Assembly (NCBI GenBank): GCA_045125095.1
Contig: JBGVMW010000167.1
Coordinates: 1-30,645 of the forward strand
From: JBGVMW01 sp045125095
GTDB taxonomy: Bacteria; Bacillota; Clostridia; Lachnospirales; Lachnospiraceae
Length of the DNA: 30,645 bases
Direction of reading: 5' to 3'
A program made the position numbers and the translations under genes. The notes under the pieces are model-generated. The model saw only the letters and a list, made by a program, of their open reading frames with translations. It was not told where the DNA came from and ran no database searches. Each line of letters starts with the position of its first letter. Position 1 is the stretch's first letter. Of this stretch, positions 14,844-22,723 are shown in pieces.

Positions 14844-16262
14844 ATGAATGAGAAACAGATTGAACAATTATTATGGAATTTTTCTGTAGAGATATTATTT
14901 ATTGTGGATGATATGGGTATGATACAGAAGGTAAATCACCATGCAGCAAAGGAATTAGGTTTTTTAGAACAGGAACTTGTTGGCATGGATATTCGAACGT
15001 TATTTCAGAAGGCGAGTCAGCCTGTGAATCTGACAGAGGTGCAGGAAGGCGAGGTAGAGAGTGTTATTTACCGCAGGAATAGAACCTGTTTTCCTGTAGA
15101 GGGCAGAGTTGCCAGAAGCAGTGATGGTAAGTTGTATATTATTGCTTTGACCAGTGCGGCAGAAAAACAAGTAGCAAAACAGGACATGGAGATAGGAAGA
15201 GAAGCGATTGAACAGGCAAATAAGGTACAGCACGAATTTATGGCAAATGTCACCCATGAATTGCGAACACCGGTAAATGGTATTCTGGGACATGTGAGAA
15301 ATCTGTTAGAGGAAGAAGAATTGAAGCCATTTTATAGTACCCTTCACATTATTGAGGGTTGTTGCGACAATATGAATAAAATCATTAGCAATCTTCTTGA
15401 TTTTTCAAAACTAGAATCGGGAAAATTCCAGATGGAAGAGAGAGAATTTTGTTTCCGAAAAATGATTCAGCAGGTAGTAGATACCAACATTGCAGCAGTA
15501 AATGAAAAAGGCTTAAAACTGTCCGTGTCGGTCGCACAGGATGTACCGGAATATGTGATTGGCGATGAGCTTCGCATTATGCAGGTGTTAAATAATCTGA
15601 TTTCCAATGCAATGAAATTTACACCTGCCGGCTATATTAAAGTAGAGATTATTCAGACTATACGAAAAAAACGGGAAGTAGAGCTGTTTTTCATCGTAAT
15701 GGATTCTGGAATCGGTATATCAGAGGAAGGAAAGCAGAAATTATTCCAGAGCTTTTCACAAGTGGATGCTTCCATTACCAGAAAATATGGAGGAACCGGC
15801 TTAGGTCTGGCTGTATGTAAAGAGTTAGTCACGCTGATGCGTGGAACCATTCGTGTGGATAGTGAAGTAAATGAAGGATCTACGTTTTCATTTTCTATCT
15901 GGCTTCGTTTAGCAGAAAAAGAGAAAACACAAGATGGTATACAAGAGCAGTTCCAGTATGGAGATGAAGCAGACGATGAGAATTTTGATGCGGTTATGGA
16001 ATTCAACAGTCCCGAAAATAAAAAGGAGGTTGCAGATACCTTAGATAAACTGGTGCTTTGCGTGGAAATGGAGAATTGGGACAGAGCAGAAAAATTTGCT
16101 GCTAACTTAAAGCAGTTGTTGAAAAATGCGCCAGACGAATTAGACAAGAAAGTTTTCCGAATGGAAATGCAGATTCGAAAAGCAAATTACGAAAAGACAA
16201 TGGAAATGTATCATAAGTTTACACAAGCTTACCAGACGCTTTTAGGGGGTGAGGATTTGTGA
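14844..16262 (+). CDS. PAS-histidine kinase with degenerate Hpt-like tail
   Basis: This 472-residue sensor kinase has no membrane segment, so it is cytosolic. An N-terminal PAS domain (residues 5-110; ILFIVDDMGMIQKVNHHAAK) precedes the HisKA helix with the phosphoacceptor H138 in ANVTHELRTPVNGIL. The HATPase domain has the N box NNLISNAMKF (250-259), G1 DSGIGIS (287-293) and G2 GGTGLGLAV (316-324). Residues ~390-472 look like an Hpt four-helix domain (ENWDRAEKFAANLKQ), but the expected histidine is Asn421 or a neighbour, so phosphotransfer there is unlikely. The start at 14844 follows GGAGGA. Its stop overlaps the start of the response regulator (GTGA), so the two are coupled. Confidence 0.92.
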   Translation: MNEKQIEQLLWNFSVEILFIVDDMGMIQKVNHHAAKELGFLEQELVGMDIRTLFQKASQPVNLTEVQEGEVESVIYRRNRTCFPVEGRVARSSDGKLYIIALTSAAEKQVAKQDMEIGREAIEQANKVQHEFMANVTHELRTPVNGILGHVRNLLEEEELKPFYSTLHIIEGCCDNMNKIISNLLDFSKLESGKFQMEEREFCFRKMIQQVVDTNIAAVNEKGLKLSVSVAQDVPEYVIGDELRIMQVLNNLISNAMKFTPAGYIKVEIIQTIRKKREVELFFIVMDSGIGISEEGKQKLFQSFSQVDASITRKYGGTGLGLAVCKELVTLMRGTIRVDSEVNEGSTFSFSIWLRLAEKEKTQDGIQEQFQYGDEADDENFDAVMEFNSPENKKEVADTLDKLVLCVEMENWDRAEKFAANLKQLLKNAPDELDKKVFRMEMQIRKANYEKTMEMYHKFTQAYQTLLGGEDL

Positions 16263-17338
16263 TAAACGATGGGAAGAAAAAAGAAGCAGACATTCTGATT
16301 GTAGATGATGTGGAATCGGATCTGTTAAAGCTGAAGGAAGTGGTGAAGAATACAGGGTATAAGGTGAGAACAGCAGCCAGAGGAGACGAGGCAATTGCTA
16401 TGGCACGTATAAAATGCCCGGACTTGATTCTTTTAGATATTACCATGCCGGATATGAGTGGTTTTAAGGTCTGTGCTATTTTAAAAAAGGATGTTCGCAT
16501 TCAGAAAGTGCCAATTATATTTGTTTCGGCATCTAAGACGGAAGACGACAAGGTCAGGGCATTTCAATTAGGCGGTGCCGATTATGTTACAAAGCCGTTT
16601 AACACCGCAGAAATGCAAATGCGCATTGAAAGTCATTTATCGAACCGTGCAAGGATGCATGAATTAGAAGAGGCAAATAAAAGAATGAATCTGATGATAG
16701 CAGAGCAGATGAACCGGGTAGAGCAGGAGAAGAAAAACATGTTGCTGGCATTAGCGATGCTGTCAGAGAATAAAGAACACATGGCTGGTAATCATATTTA
16801 TAATATAAGAAGAAATTGCCGTCTGTTTGCCCAGAGCCTTCAGTTTTCACCAAAGTTTGAAGCACAGGTTTCCAATGCATTTATTGATTGCATCGAAATG
16901 GCATCGGGGTTGCATGATATTGGTAAAATTCGTATTCCAGACGAAATCTTGTTGAAACCGGGGGCACTAGACGAGGAGGAAATTCAGATTGTACGTCAGC
17001 ACCCTGTTATGGGAGCAGATATGCTTCGCAATATTTATTCTGTCATTTCGGAGAATCAATTTATTGATATGGCGATTGATATTGCATTATATCACCATGA
17101 AAAATGGGATGGTACCGGGTACCCAAGGGGATTAAAAGGAAAAGAAATTCCTTTGGCGGCAAGAATTATGCGTATTGTGGACACATACGATGCACTGGCG
17201 AATGACCGTGTGTACAAAAAAGCGTATTCAGTGGAAAAATGCCGTAGCATTATGCGTGAGGAGGCTGGCAAGTCCTTTGACCCTGATATGATAGAAGTTT
17301 TTTTGAAGATTTACAGGCAATTATCGGTATGTAGATAA
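16259..17338 (+). CDS. Response regulator with HD-GYP phosphodiesterase domain
   Basis: This 359-residue protein has a receiver domain (residues 10-128) with the acidic pair D16-D17, phosphoacceptor D60 in LILLDITMPDMSG, and K112 in TKPF. A helical linker follows (129-165). The HD-GYP domain (168-355) has HMAGNHIYNIRR, HD at 219-220 in GLHDIGKIRIP, QHPVMG, and HHEKWDGTGYP (279-289), the complete set for cyclic-di-GMP hydrolysis. The GTG start overlaps the kinase stop by 4 nt, with GAGG close by. The natural reading is that the kinase controls c-di-GMP breakdown through this protein; that is inference from gene order. Confidence 0.94.
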   Translation: MINDGKKKEADILIVDDVESDLLKLKEVVKNTGYKVRTAARGDEAIAMARIKCPDLILLDITMPDMSGFKVCAILKKDVRIQKVPIIFVSASKTEDDKVRAFQLGGADYVTKPFNTAEMQMRIESHLSNRARMHELEEANKRMNLMIAEQMNRVEQEKKNMLLALAMLSENKEHMAGNHIYNIRRNCRLFAQSLQFSPKFEAQVSNAFIDCIEMASGLHDIGKIRIPDEILLKPGALDEEEIQIVRQHPVMGADMLRNIYSVISENQFIDMAIDIALYHHEKWDGTGYPRGLKGKEIPLAARIMRIVDTYDALANDRVYKKAYSVEKCRSIMREEAGKSFDPDMIEVFLKIYRQLSVCR

Positions 17339-17365
17339 AAAGCCTCTAACGAATTTGCAAGAAAA

Positions 17366-17394
17366 TTGACAAAAATACGAAATCGGGTTATGAT
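17366..17394 (+). promoter_or_regulatory. Sigma-A promoter of the CheY-like regulator
   Basis: TTGACA (17366-17371), 17-bp spacer, TATGAT (17389-17394), about 75 nt upstream of the ATG at 17469. Confidence 0.82.
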
Positions 17395-17468
17395 AAATGC
17401 AAAGGAATTTGAGTGGGGCGTGCTACAAACTCAAAAATGTATAAATAATCGAGAAGGAGGAAATAGAT

Positions 17469-17861
17469 ATGAAAATTCTATTAGCTGAGGATGATTTTTC
17501 AACAAGAAAATTTATGCAGAAATGTTTATCCAAATATGGAGATTGTGATGTAACGGTGGATGGTATGGAAGCCATGGAAGCGTATCGTTTTGGATTAGAG
17601 GAAGAGGAACCGTATGATTTGGTTTGTCTTGATGTGATGATGCCGGTGTTAGATGGATATCAAGCGTTAAAGGGAATCCGTGACATCGAAAAAGAGAAGG
17701 CTCTTGATGAAACAAAGATTTCGAAAATCGTTATGGTAACGGCATTGAACGATAAGAGAAATATTCAGAAAGCATTTGATTTGGGTTGTGATGCATTTTC
17801 GGGAAAACCATTTGATCCGGAAAAGTTTGAAGAGACGTTAAGCGAATTAGGGTTATTATAA
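17469..17861 (+). CDS. Single-domain CheY-like response regulator
   Basis: This 130-residue protein is a lone receiver domain with no output domain. It has the acidic pair D8-D9 (LLAEDDFSTRKFM), phosphoacceptor D55 in LVCLDVMMPVLDG, a conserved Thr in MVTAL and Lys in GKPFDP. The start follows AAGGAGG with 9-nt spacing. It has its own promoter and terminator, separate from the kinase/HD-GYP operon just upstream, yet the proximity suggests it could compete for or relay phosphate from that kinase. The first line IxLAEDDFSTRKFMQKCL resembles stand-alone Lachnospiraceae receivers; the target is unknown. Confidence 0.92.
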   Translation: MKILLAEDDFSTRKFMQKCLSKYGDCDVTVDGMEAMEAYRFGLEEEEPYDLVCLDVMMPVLDGYQALKGIRDIEKEKALDETKISKIVMVTALNDKRNIQKAFDLGCDAFSGKPFDPEKFEETLSELGLL

Positions 17862-17875
17862 TCTCAACATAGAGA

Positions 17876-17904
17876 GGAGTTGCTCACAGGAGCAACTCCT
17901 TTTT
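17876..17904 (+). terminator. Intrinsic terminator after the CheY-like gene
   Basis: GGAGTTGCTC (17876-17885), ACAG loop, GAGCAACTCC (17890-17899), then TTTTT. Confidence 0.95.
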
Positions 17905-17906
17905 CA

Positions 17907-17965
17907 TATACTAGGAGATTACAACAGTACGTTGCATGACGTAATGTATGAAATTTCCTAGTATA
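17907..17965. repeat. Short palindromic repeat, copy B
   Basis: TATACTAGGAGATT at the left and the inverse of TATACTAGGAAATT at the right bound 59 bp with an inner ACGT-TGCATG-ACGT. The termini match copy A at 4075-4115; the centres differ. Confidence 0.5.
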
Positions 17966-17967
17966 AC

Positions 17968-18621
17968 TTATGTTTCTGTTTCCAGCAAAGAAATGACCTC
18001 TGCAAGATTGTCTACGCAGGCATAGAGCATGGCTGTTGTTTCTTCATCTGGTGGTGCTAAGTCCGGCACCATAACCGGTTTGCATCCTGCACGGTATGCA
18101 GAGGTGATGCCATTTGGAGAATCTTCCAGTGCGATGCATTGTTCTGGCGGCAGTTGGAGTTTTTCGGCAGCAGTCAGATAAATCTCCGGATCTGGCTTGC
18201 CATTTTGTATCATTGGCGGACATACAATGGCATCAAAATATTTCATGAGATCTAATTGGATTAGATATTTTTCGGTACGGTCATAGGAGGTTGCCGTTGC
18301 TACTGCACATTTGTAACGATGTTCCTGCAAATACACTAATAGAGTATCTAATCCCTTCTTTTTTTCAAGACCATTTTCTTCAATATAAGCATTCATCAAT
18401 TCCAGTCGTTTGTTTCGTACTTTATGGTAATCAAAGTCTTCGCAGACGATTTTTTTTAATTTGGCGGCTGCAAGCGGTCTTGCCAGACTGCGAATCATGA
18501 CCGGATGTTCCGGCTTCATTGGGTAGCCATAAAAATGGGCAGCTTCGCACCAGAATCGTTGATAAAGAGTTTCGGTATCCAGCATTAAGCCGTCCATGTC
18601 AAATATTACGCCGTTTATCAT
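17968..18621 (-). CDS. HAD-superfamily hydrolase (beta-phosphoglucomutase-like)
   Basis: This 217-residue enzyme has the HAD motif I VIFDMDGLMLDTE with nucleophile D8 and acid/base D10. Motif II is in AVATATSYDRT. A Lys follows in CPPMIQNGKPDPEIY, and motif IV is CIALEDSPNGITSAYRAG. The cap insertion is of the small helical type (residues ~15-75), as in beta-phosphoglucomutase and related sugar-phosphate phosphatases. The substrate cannot be told. The start at 18621 is 8 nt after GGAG; the frame extends 33 codons upstream without a ribosome site. It stands alone, convergent with the CheY-like gene. Confidence 0.9.
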   Translation of the reverse strand: MINGVIFDMDGLMLDTETLYQRFWCEAAHFYGYPMKPEHPVMIRSLARPLAAAKLKKIVCEDFDYHKVRNKRLELMNAYIEENGLEKKKGLDTLLVYLQEHRYKCAVATATSYDRTEKYLIQLDLMKYFDAIVCPPMIQNGKPDPEIYLTAAEKLQLPPEQCIALEDSPNGITSAYRAGCKPVMVPDLAPPDEETTAMLYACVDNLAEVISLLETET

Positions 18622-18789
18622 AATGTTGTCTCCATTTCTTGTAAAATATATAGCGGGTTTATCGTATAGTGTACTTCGCTTTATGGGGGTAAGTGTAACA
18701 TAGATTCTGGTGAACGGCAAGGGTGGGCTATATGTTAGATGGCAAAATTAGGATTTCCAACACACATTTAGGAGAATCCTGGCAAGTTA

Positions 18790-18818
18790 TTTACAGGATC
18801 GGACAACTAGTGTAAAAT
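18790..18818 (+). promoter_or_regulatory. Candidate sigma-A promoter of aguA-aguB
   Basis: TTTACA (18790-18795), 17-bp spacer, TAAAAT (18813-18818), about 45 nt upstream of the start codon. Confidence 0.65.
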
Positions 18819-18861
18819 AGCGTATGGATAATAATTCAAAGACAATCAAATGGAGGTTCAC

Positions 18862-19974
18862 GTGAAGATATTAAATAGTATACCAAGAGAGGATGGATTT
18901 CGGATGCCGGCGGAGTTTGAACCGCATGAGGGCTGTATTATGATATGGCCGGAGCGAGGAGATTCCTGGCAGTATGGTGCATTTGCGGCAAGAAAAGCAT
19001 TTGTGCAGATAGCAGAGGTGATATCCGAATCAGAAGAATTGACGGTGGCAGTTAGTGAGGCACAGTATGATACAGCGAGAGAAATGCTACCAGAGCGAGT
19101 AAGAATCGTGGAAATGTCAAGCAATGATTCCTGGGCAAGAGATTACGCACCTACGTTTGTGATAGATGACAAAGGGACAAGACGAGGAATTGACTGGGGA
19201 TTTAACGCATGGGGCGGACTGGTGGACGGTTTGTATTTTCCATGGGATAAAGATAACAAAATGGCAAGAAAATTCTGCGATATGTTGCAGAATGACGTAT
19301 ACAATGCAAGGGATTTTATCTGTGAGGGTGGTTCCATTCATGTAGATGGAGAAGGAACCGCTATGGTGACAGAGGCGTGTCTGTTAAGTGAAGGTAGAAA
19401 TCCACATATGAGCAAGGAAGAGATAGAAAAGAAGCTGTGTGCTTTTTTAAATGTAAGCAAAGTAATCTGGCTTCCATGTGGAATATATCAAGATGAAACA
19501 AATGAACATGTGGATAATATTTGTGCATTTACCGCACCGGGAGAAGTGGTGCTTGCCTGGACAGAGGATACAGAAGACGTGCAGTATGAAATGTCAAAGC
19601 GATGTCTTGACGTGTTAGAAACAACTACTGATGCAAAGGGCCGAAAGCTTATTGTTCATAAATTACCTCTTCCAAAACCAATTTATATGGAAGAAAAAGA
19701 ATGTGAAGGATTGCTTCATATGGATGGAGAACCGACCAGAGTAGCAGGCGAACGGTTAGCAGCCTCCTATGTGAATTTTTATATTGCAAACAAGGCAATT
19801 GTAATGCCGGGCTTTGGAGATGCGGCAGATGAGTCAGCGAAAAAAGTAATAGAAGCATGTTTTCCAACCAGAAAAGTTGTGCAGATCCCGGCAAAGGATA
19901 TTTTAATCGGTGGTGGAAATATTCATTGTATTACACAGCAGATTCCATGTACCAGAAAAGATCTTTTTGACTAA
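18862..19974 (+). CDS. aguA: Agmatine deiminase
   Basis: This 370-residue enzyme hydrolyses agmatine to N-carbamoylputrescine and ammonia. It starts ILNSIPREDGFRMPAEFEPH and contains MIWPERGDSW, NDSWARDYAPTFV and the catalytic C356 in GGGNIHCITQQIP, all family hallmarks. The GTG start at 18862 is chosen because GGAGG sits 5 nt before it. The alternative ATG at 18850 is itself part of that ribosome site, and family members begin close to KILNS. It is followed 32 nt later by aguB, the next pathway enzyme, and lies under the promoter at 18790-18818. Confidence 0.96.
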   Translation: MKILNSIPREDGFRMPAEFEPHEGCIMIWPERGDSWQYGAFAARKAFVQIAEVISESEELTVAVSEAQYDTAREMLPERVRIVEMSSNDSWARDYAPTFVIDDKGTRRGIDWGFNAWGGLVDGLYFPWDKDNKMARKFCDMLQNDVYNARDFICEGGSIHVDGEGTAMVTEACLLSEGRNPHMSKEEIEKKLCAFLNVSKVIWLPCGIYQDETNEHVDNICAFTAPGEVVLAWTEDTEDVQYEMSKRCLDVLETTTDAKGRKLIVHKLPLPKPIYMEEKECEGLLHMDGEPTRVAGERLAASYVNFYIANKAIVMPGFGDAADESAKKVIEACFPTRKVVQIPAKDILIGGGNIHCITQQIPCTRKDLFD

Positions 19975-20006
19975 AAAGCTGTTTGACCAGCAGAAAGAGA
20001 GGAAAA

Positions 20007-20882
20007 ATGAGAAACGTAACAGTAGCAGCCATTCAGATGAAATGCAATGGTACAAGAGAAGAAAATATAGAGAATGCAGTAAGATTTGTGGAGGAAGCTG
20101 CAAAAAAGGGAGCAAAGGTTATTTTACCACCAGAACTGTTTGAAACAATGTATTTTTGCCAGGAAAAACAGTATGAGTATTATAAGCTTGCCTTACCGGT
20201 AGAGGAAAACGAGGCGGTAAAGAAAATGCAAAAACTAGCAGCAGAGTATCAGGTAGTCATTCCGGTAAGCGTATACGAAAGAGATGGTAATTGCTTTTAT
20301 AATACAGTAGTGATGCTAGATGCAGATGGCAGAATTATGGGTACTTACCGCAAGACGCATATTCCGGATGACCATTTTTATCAGGAAAAATTTTATTTTA
20401 CACCAGGCGATACCGGATTTAAGGTGTGGGATACCAGATATGGAAAGATTGGTGTGGGCATCTGTTGGGATCAGTGGTTCCCCGAAGCAGCTCGTTGTAT
20501 GGCTTTGATGGGGGCAGAACTGTTATGTTATCCTACTGCAATCGGAAGTGAACCAATCTTAGAGTGTGACAGCATGCCACATTGGAGACGATGTATGCAG
20601 GGGCATGGTGCAGCAAATCTGATGCCAGTGATAGCAGCAAACCGCATTGGCTATGAGGAGGTAACTCCATGTGAAGAAAACAATCATCAGAAATCAGCGT
20701 TGGAATTCTATGGCTCCTCCTTTATTACGGATGAAACAGGTGAGATTGTGGCAGACGGTTCCCGTGATAAAGAAGAAATTCTGTATGCAGAGATTGATTT
20801 GGATGCGGCAGAAGATATGCGTTTGAGCTGGGGCGTGTTCCGTGACAGAAGACCGGAAATGTACCAGATTCTTGCAAAATAG
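20007..20882 (+). CDS. aguB: N-carbamoylputrescine amidase
   Basis: This 291-residue carbon-nitrogen hydrolase (nitrilase superfamily) converts N-carbamoylputrescine to putrescine, CO2 and ammonia. The Glu-Lys-Cys triad is visible: E43 in LPPELFE, K116 in TYRKTHIPDD, and C153 in GVGICWDQWFPE. The start at 20007 follows GAGGAAAA; an in-frame ATG at 19983 lacks a site. It is the second gene of the agmatine operon, ended by the terminator at 20897-20930. With aguA it makes a complete agmatine-to-putrescine route. No agmatine-producing arginine decarboxylase is in the window. Confidence 0.96.
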   Translation: MRNVTVAAIQMKCNGTREENIENAVRFVEEAAKKGAKVILPPELFETMYFCQEKQYEYYKLALPVEENEAVKKMQKLAAEYQVVIPVSVYERDGNCFYNTVVMLDADGRIMGTYRKTHIPDDHFYQEKFYFTPGDTGFKVWDTRYGKIGVGICWDQWFPEAARCMALMGAELLCYPTAIGSEPILECDSMPHWRRCMQGHGAANLMPVIAANRIGYEEVTPCEENNHQKSALEFYGSSFITDETGEIVADGSRDKEEILYAEIDLDAAEDMRLSWGVFRDRRPEMYQILAK

Positions 20883-20896
20883 AAAGTATAATAAAG

Positions 20897-20937
20897 CCCC
20901 CATTACCAGCAAACGATCTGGTAATGGGGGTCTTGTT
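20897..20937 (+). terminator. Intrinsic terminator of the agu operon
   Basis: CCCCCATTACCAG (20897-20909) pairs with CTGGTAATGGGGG (20918-20930), followed by TCTTGTT. It lies between the convergent aguB and spo0A. Confidence 0.88.
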
Positions 20938-20955
20938 ATGAAAATATAAATGTTA

Positions 20956-21720
20956 TTACATTCGAAGTTTCGTGGAAAGCGACGCAATAAATTCAGAATT
21001 GGTAGGCTTTACACTGTTAGAAAGAAAATATTGATCCAAATCTATAGTATTAGAATTTGTTTTGCGTTGCCAGCAGACTTCAATGGCATGACGGATAGCA
21101 CGCTCCACACGAGATGCCGTTGTAAAATATTCTTTTGCTATCTCAGGGTACAATACTTTCGTTACAGCATCTAACAAATTCAAATTGTCTACACACATTT
21201 CAATGGCTGTCTGTAAATAACGGTATCCCTTTAAATGTGCCGGCACACCGATACGATGTAACATATCAGCAATCTGCTTTTCTCTGTCTAAAGTTTGTGG
21301 TGCCACATCTGCATTTGGTAATGACATCGTATAGGAAATAGAGTTGGCACCTCCATCATATACAAAGCGAATTCTCTGAGAGAGAATGTTTAAATCCACC
21401 GGTTTCAGTAGATAATAGCTGACGCCTAAATCAAAAACGGCTTGTGTAATAGGGGCACTGTTTACCTTTGTTAATACAATAAATTTTGTATTCGGATATT
21501 TATTTATTGTATTTTCAATAATGCTCAGACCATCTGCTCCTGGTAAAAGTAAATCCAGTATCATTACATCCGGATGTAAATCATCCAATAATTTTGTAGC
21601 TTTCAGTCCATTGTTCGTTTTGCCAATAATTTCAATATCAGAATGTTGTTTAATGGATTCCTCCACAGTACTCATGTAGTATTCGTCGTTATCGGCCAAT
21701 ACAATTGATATTTTATTCAT
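20956..21720 (-). CDS. spo0A: Sporulation master regulator Spo0A
   Basis: This 254-residue protein has a receiver domain (1-120) with D10/D12 and phosphoacceptor D56 in VMILDLLLPGADGL. A short linker leads to the Spo0A DNA-binding domain (about 145-254). That includes MLHRIGVPAHLKGYRYLQTA, LYPEIAKEYFTTASRVERAI and EFIASLSTKLRM, which are diagnostic. Phosphorylated Spo0A starts sporulation. In Bacillus and many Clostridia spoIVB precedes spo0A; here the upstream neighbour is a divergent XRE regulator. The start follows AAGGTGATGAG. It has its own promoter at 21787-21815. Confidence 0.98.
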   Translation of the reverse strand: MNKISIVLADNDEYYMSTVEESIKQHSDIEIIGKTNNGLKATKLLDDLHPDVMILDLLLPGADGLSIIENTINKYPNTKFIVLTKVNSAPITQAVFDLGVSYYLLKPVDLNILSQRIRFVYDGGANSISYTMSLPNADVAPQTLDREKQIADMLHRIGVPAHLKGYRYLQTAIEMCVDNLNLLDAVTKVLYPEIAKEYFTTASRVERAIRHAIEVCWQRKTNSNTIDLDQYFLSNSVKPTNSEFIASLSTKLRM

Positions 21721-21786
21721 CTCATCACCTTATCCTATCTGTTTAATATGTTTTTGTTGTAAAACACAAACTGAGTTACACGTTGA

Positions 21787-21815
21787 ATTATAACAAAAGA
21801 AATTTGAGTTTTCAA
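21787..21815 (-). promoter_or_regulatory. Sigma-A promoter of spo0A
   Basis: On the minus strand, TTGAAA (21810-21815), 17-bp spacer, TATAAT (21787-21792). The leader is about 60 nt. Confidence 0.78.
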
Positions 21816-21836
21816 TTCCGGATTTGGAATAAAATG

Positions 21837-21865
21837 TTGAAATTTTATGGGGAATATGCTAGAGT
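21837..21865 (+). promoter_or_regulatory. Candidate sigma-A promoter of the XRE regulator
   Basis: TTGAAA (21837-21842), 17-bp spacer, TAGAGT (21860-21865). The -10 is weak. It is back-to-back with the spo0A promoter, with about 20 bp between -35 boxes. Confidence 0.45.
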
Positions 21866-21918
21866 TTTTTCTGAATATGGAAGATTATATATGAGAAAAT
21901 AAAATGGAGAGATGAAGG

Positions 21919-22686
21919 ATGATAAGGAAAAAATTAAATGAAATTCGACTGGCGAAGGGAATGACAATAGAAGATTTGTCTGAAAAAACAGGAATTCCAG
22001 TGGGAACCTTGTCAAAAATTTGTTCCGGTCATACCAATACATCTTTTGATAATATTGCGTTGATTGCGAATGCATTGCAATGCTCTATGGATGAATTTTC
22101 TGAATTTGGAGAGCAGGCGATTCAGGAACGAAAGATGAACTGGAGTGAAAAATATTATAATTTGTCGGAACATGGCAGACGTATGATTGATGGGATTATG
22201 GATTTGGAACTACATTTGACGAAGCAGGTGACGGATACGCAGGAACGCCTTCTTTGTGTATGGGTTCCTGTTACTTATATGGAAGATGGTATGATTTATG
22301 ATTCTTGTCATATGCGTTATCTTAAGGTGAAAAATAGCGTGGGATTAGAGCGTGCTGATTTTGCATTGCAGATAACAAGTAATGCATTTATGCCGGTTTT
22401 CTATGAGGGGGATATTGTATTGATATCACACAGGTTCCCGAAACCGGGAGAAGCAGCATTATTTATGCGAGAAAATTTGATGTATCTTAGAAAATATCAG
22501 ATGACAAAGGAAGGCGCAAGGCTGATTCCTGTAAATATGGAAGAACGATTTTATCATGAAGAAAGGAACCGGTTGTCTGTTCAATTGTGTGCCGGTGTGA
22601 TATGTGGTGTGTTCCGAGGAGAAATTCTAATGGAGTATTGTGATAAAGAAGGACGCATTCCTTTAGAACAATCAAATATGCGTTAA
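21919..22686 (+). CDS. XRE regulator with degenerate S24/LexA-like C-terminus
   Basis: This 255-residue protein has an N-terminal helix-turn-helix (residues 2-60; MTIEDLSEKTGIPVGTLSKI). A linker follows, and then a C-terminal domain (~130-245) resembling the S24 fold of CI/LexA-type repressors (QITSNAFMPVFYEGDIVLIS). In active members the motif reads like GDSMxP. Here it is SNAFMP, with A156 at the nucleophile position, and the later lysine position reads R191, so self-cleavage appears lost. The protein is probably a stable dimer-forming regulator. Its promoter is back-to-back with that of spo0A. The start ATG 21919 is 9 nt after GGAG. Confidence 0.82.
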   Translation: MIRKKLNEIRLAKGMTIEDLSEKTGIPVGTLSKICSGHTNTSFDNIALIANALQCSMDEFSEFGEQAIQERKMNWSEKYYNLSEHGRRMIDGIMDLELHLTKQVTDTQERLLCVWVPVTYMEDGMIYDSCHMRYLKVKNSVGLERADFALQITSNAFMPVFYEGDIVLISHRFPKPGEAALFMRENLMYLRKYQMTKEGARLIPVNMEERFYHEERNRLSVQLCAGVICGVFRGEILMEYCDKEGRIPLEQSNMR

Positions 22687-22723
22687 TAGGTGTTGATATA
22701 GAAAAATAGAAAGAGATAGGAAT

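Noticed and set aside
15653..16147. 164-codon antisense frame inside the histidine kinase
   Set aside because: Ser/Phe-rich shadow of the kinase coding strand with no start context.
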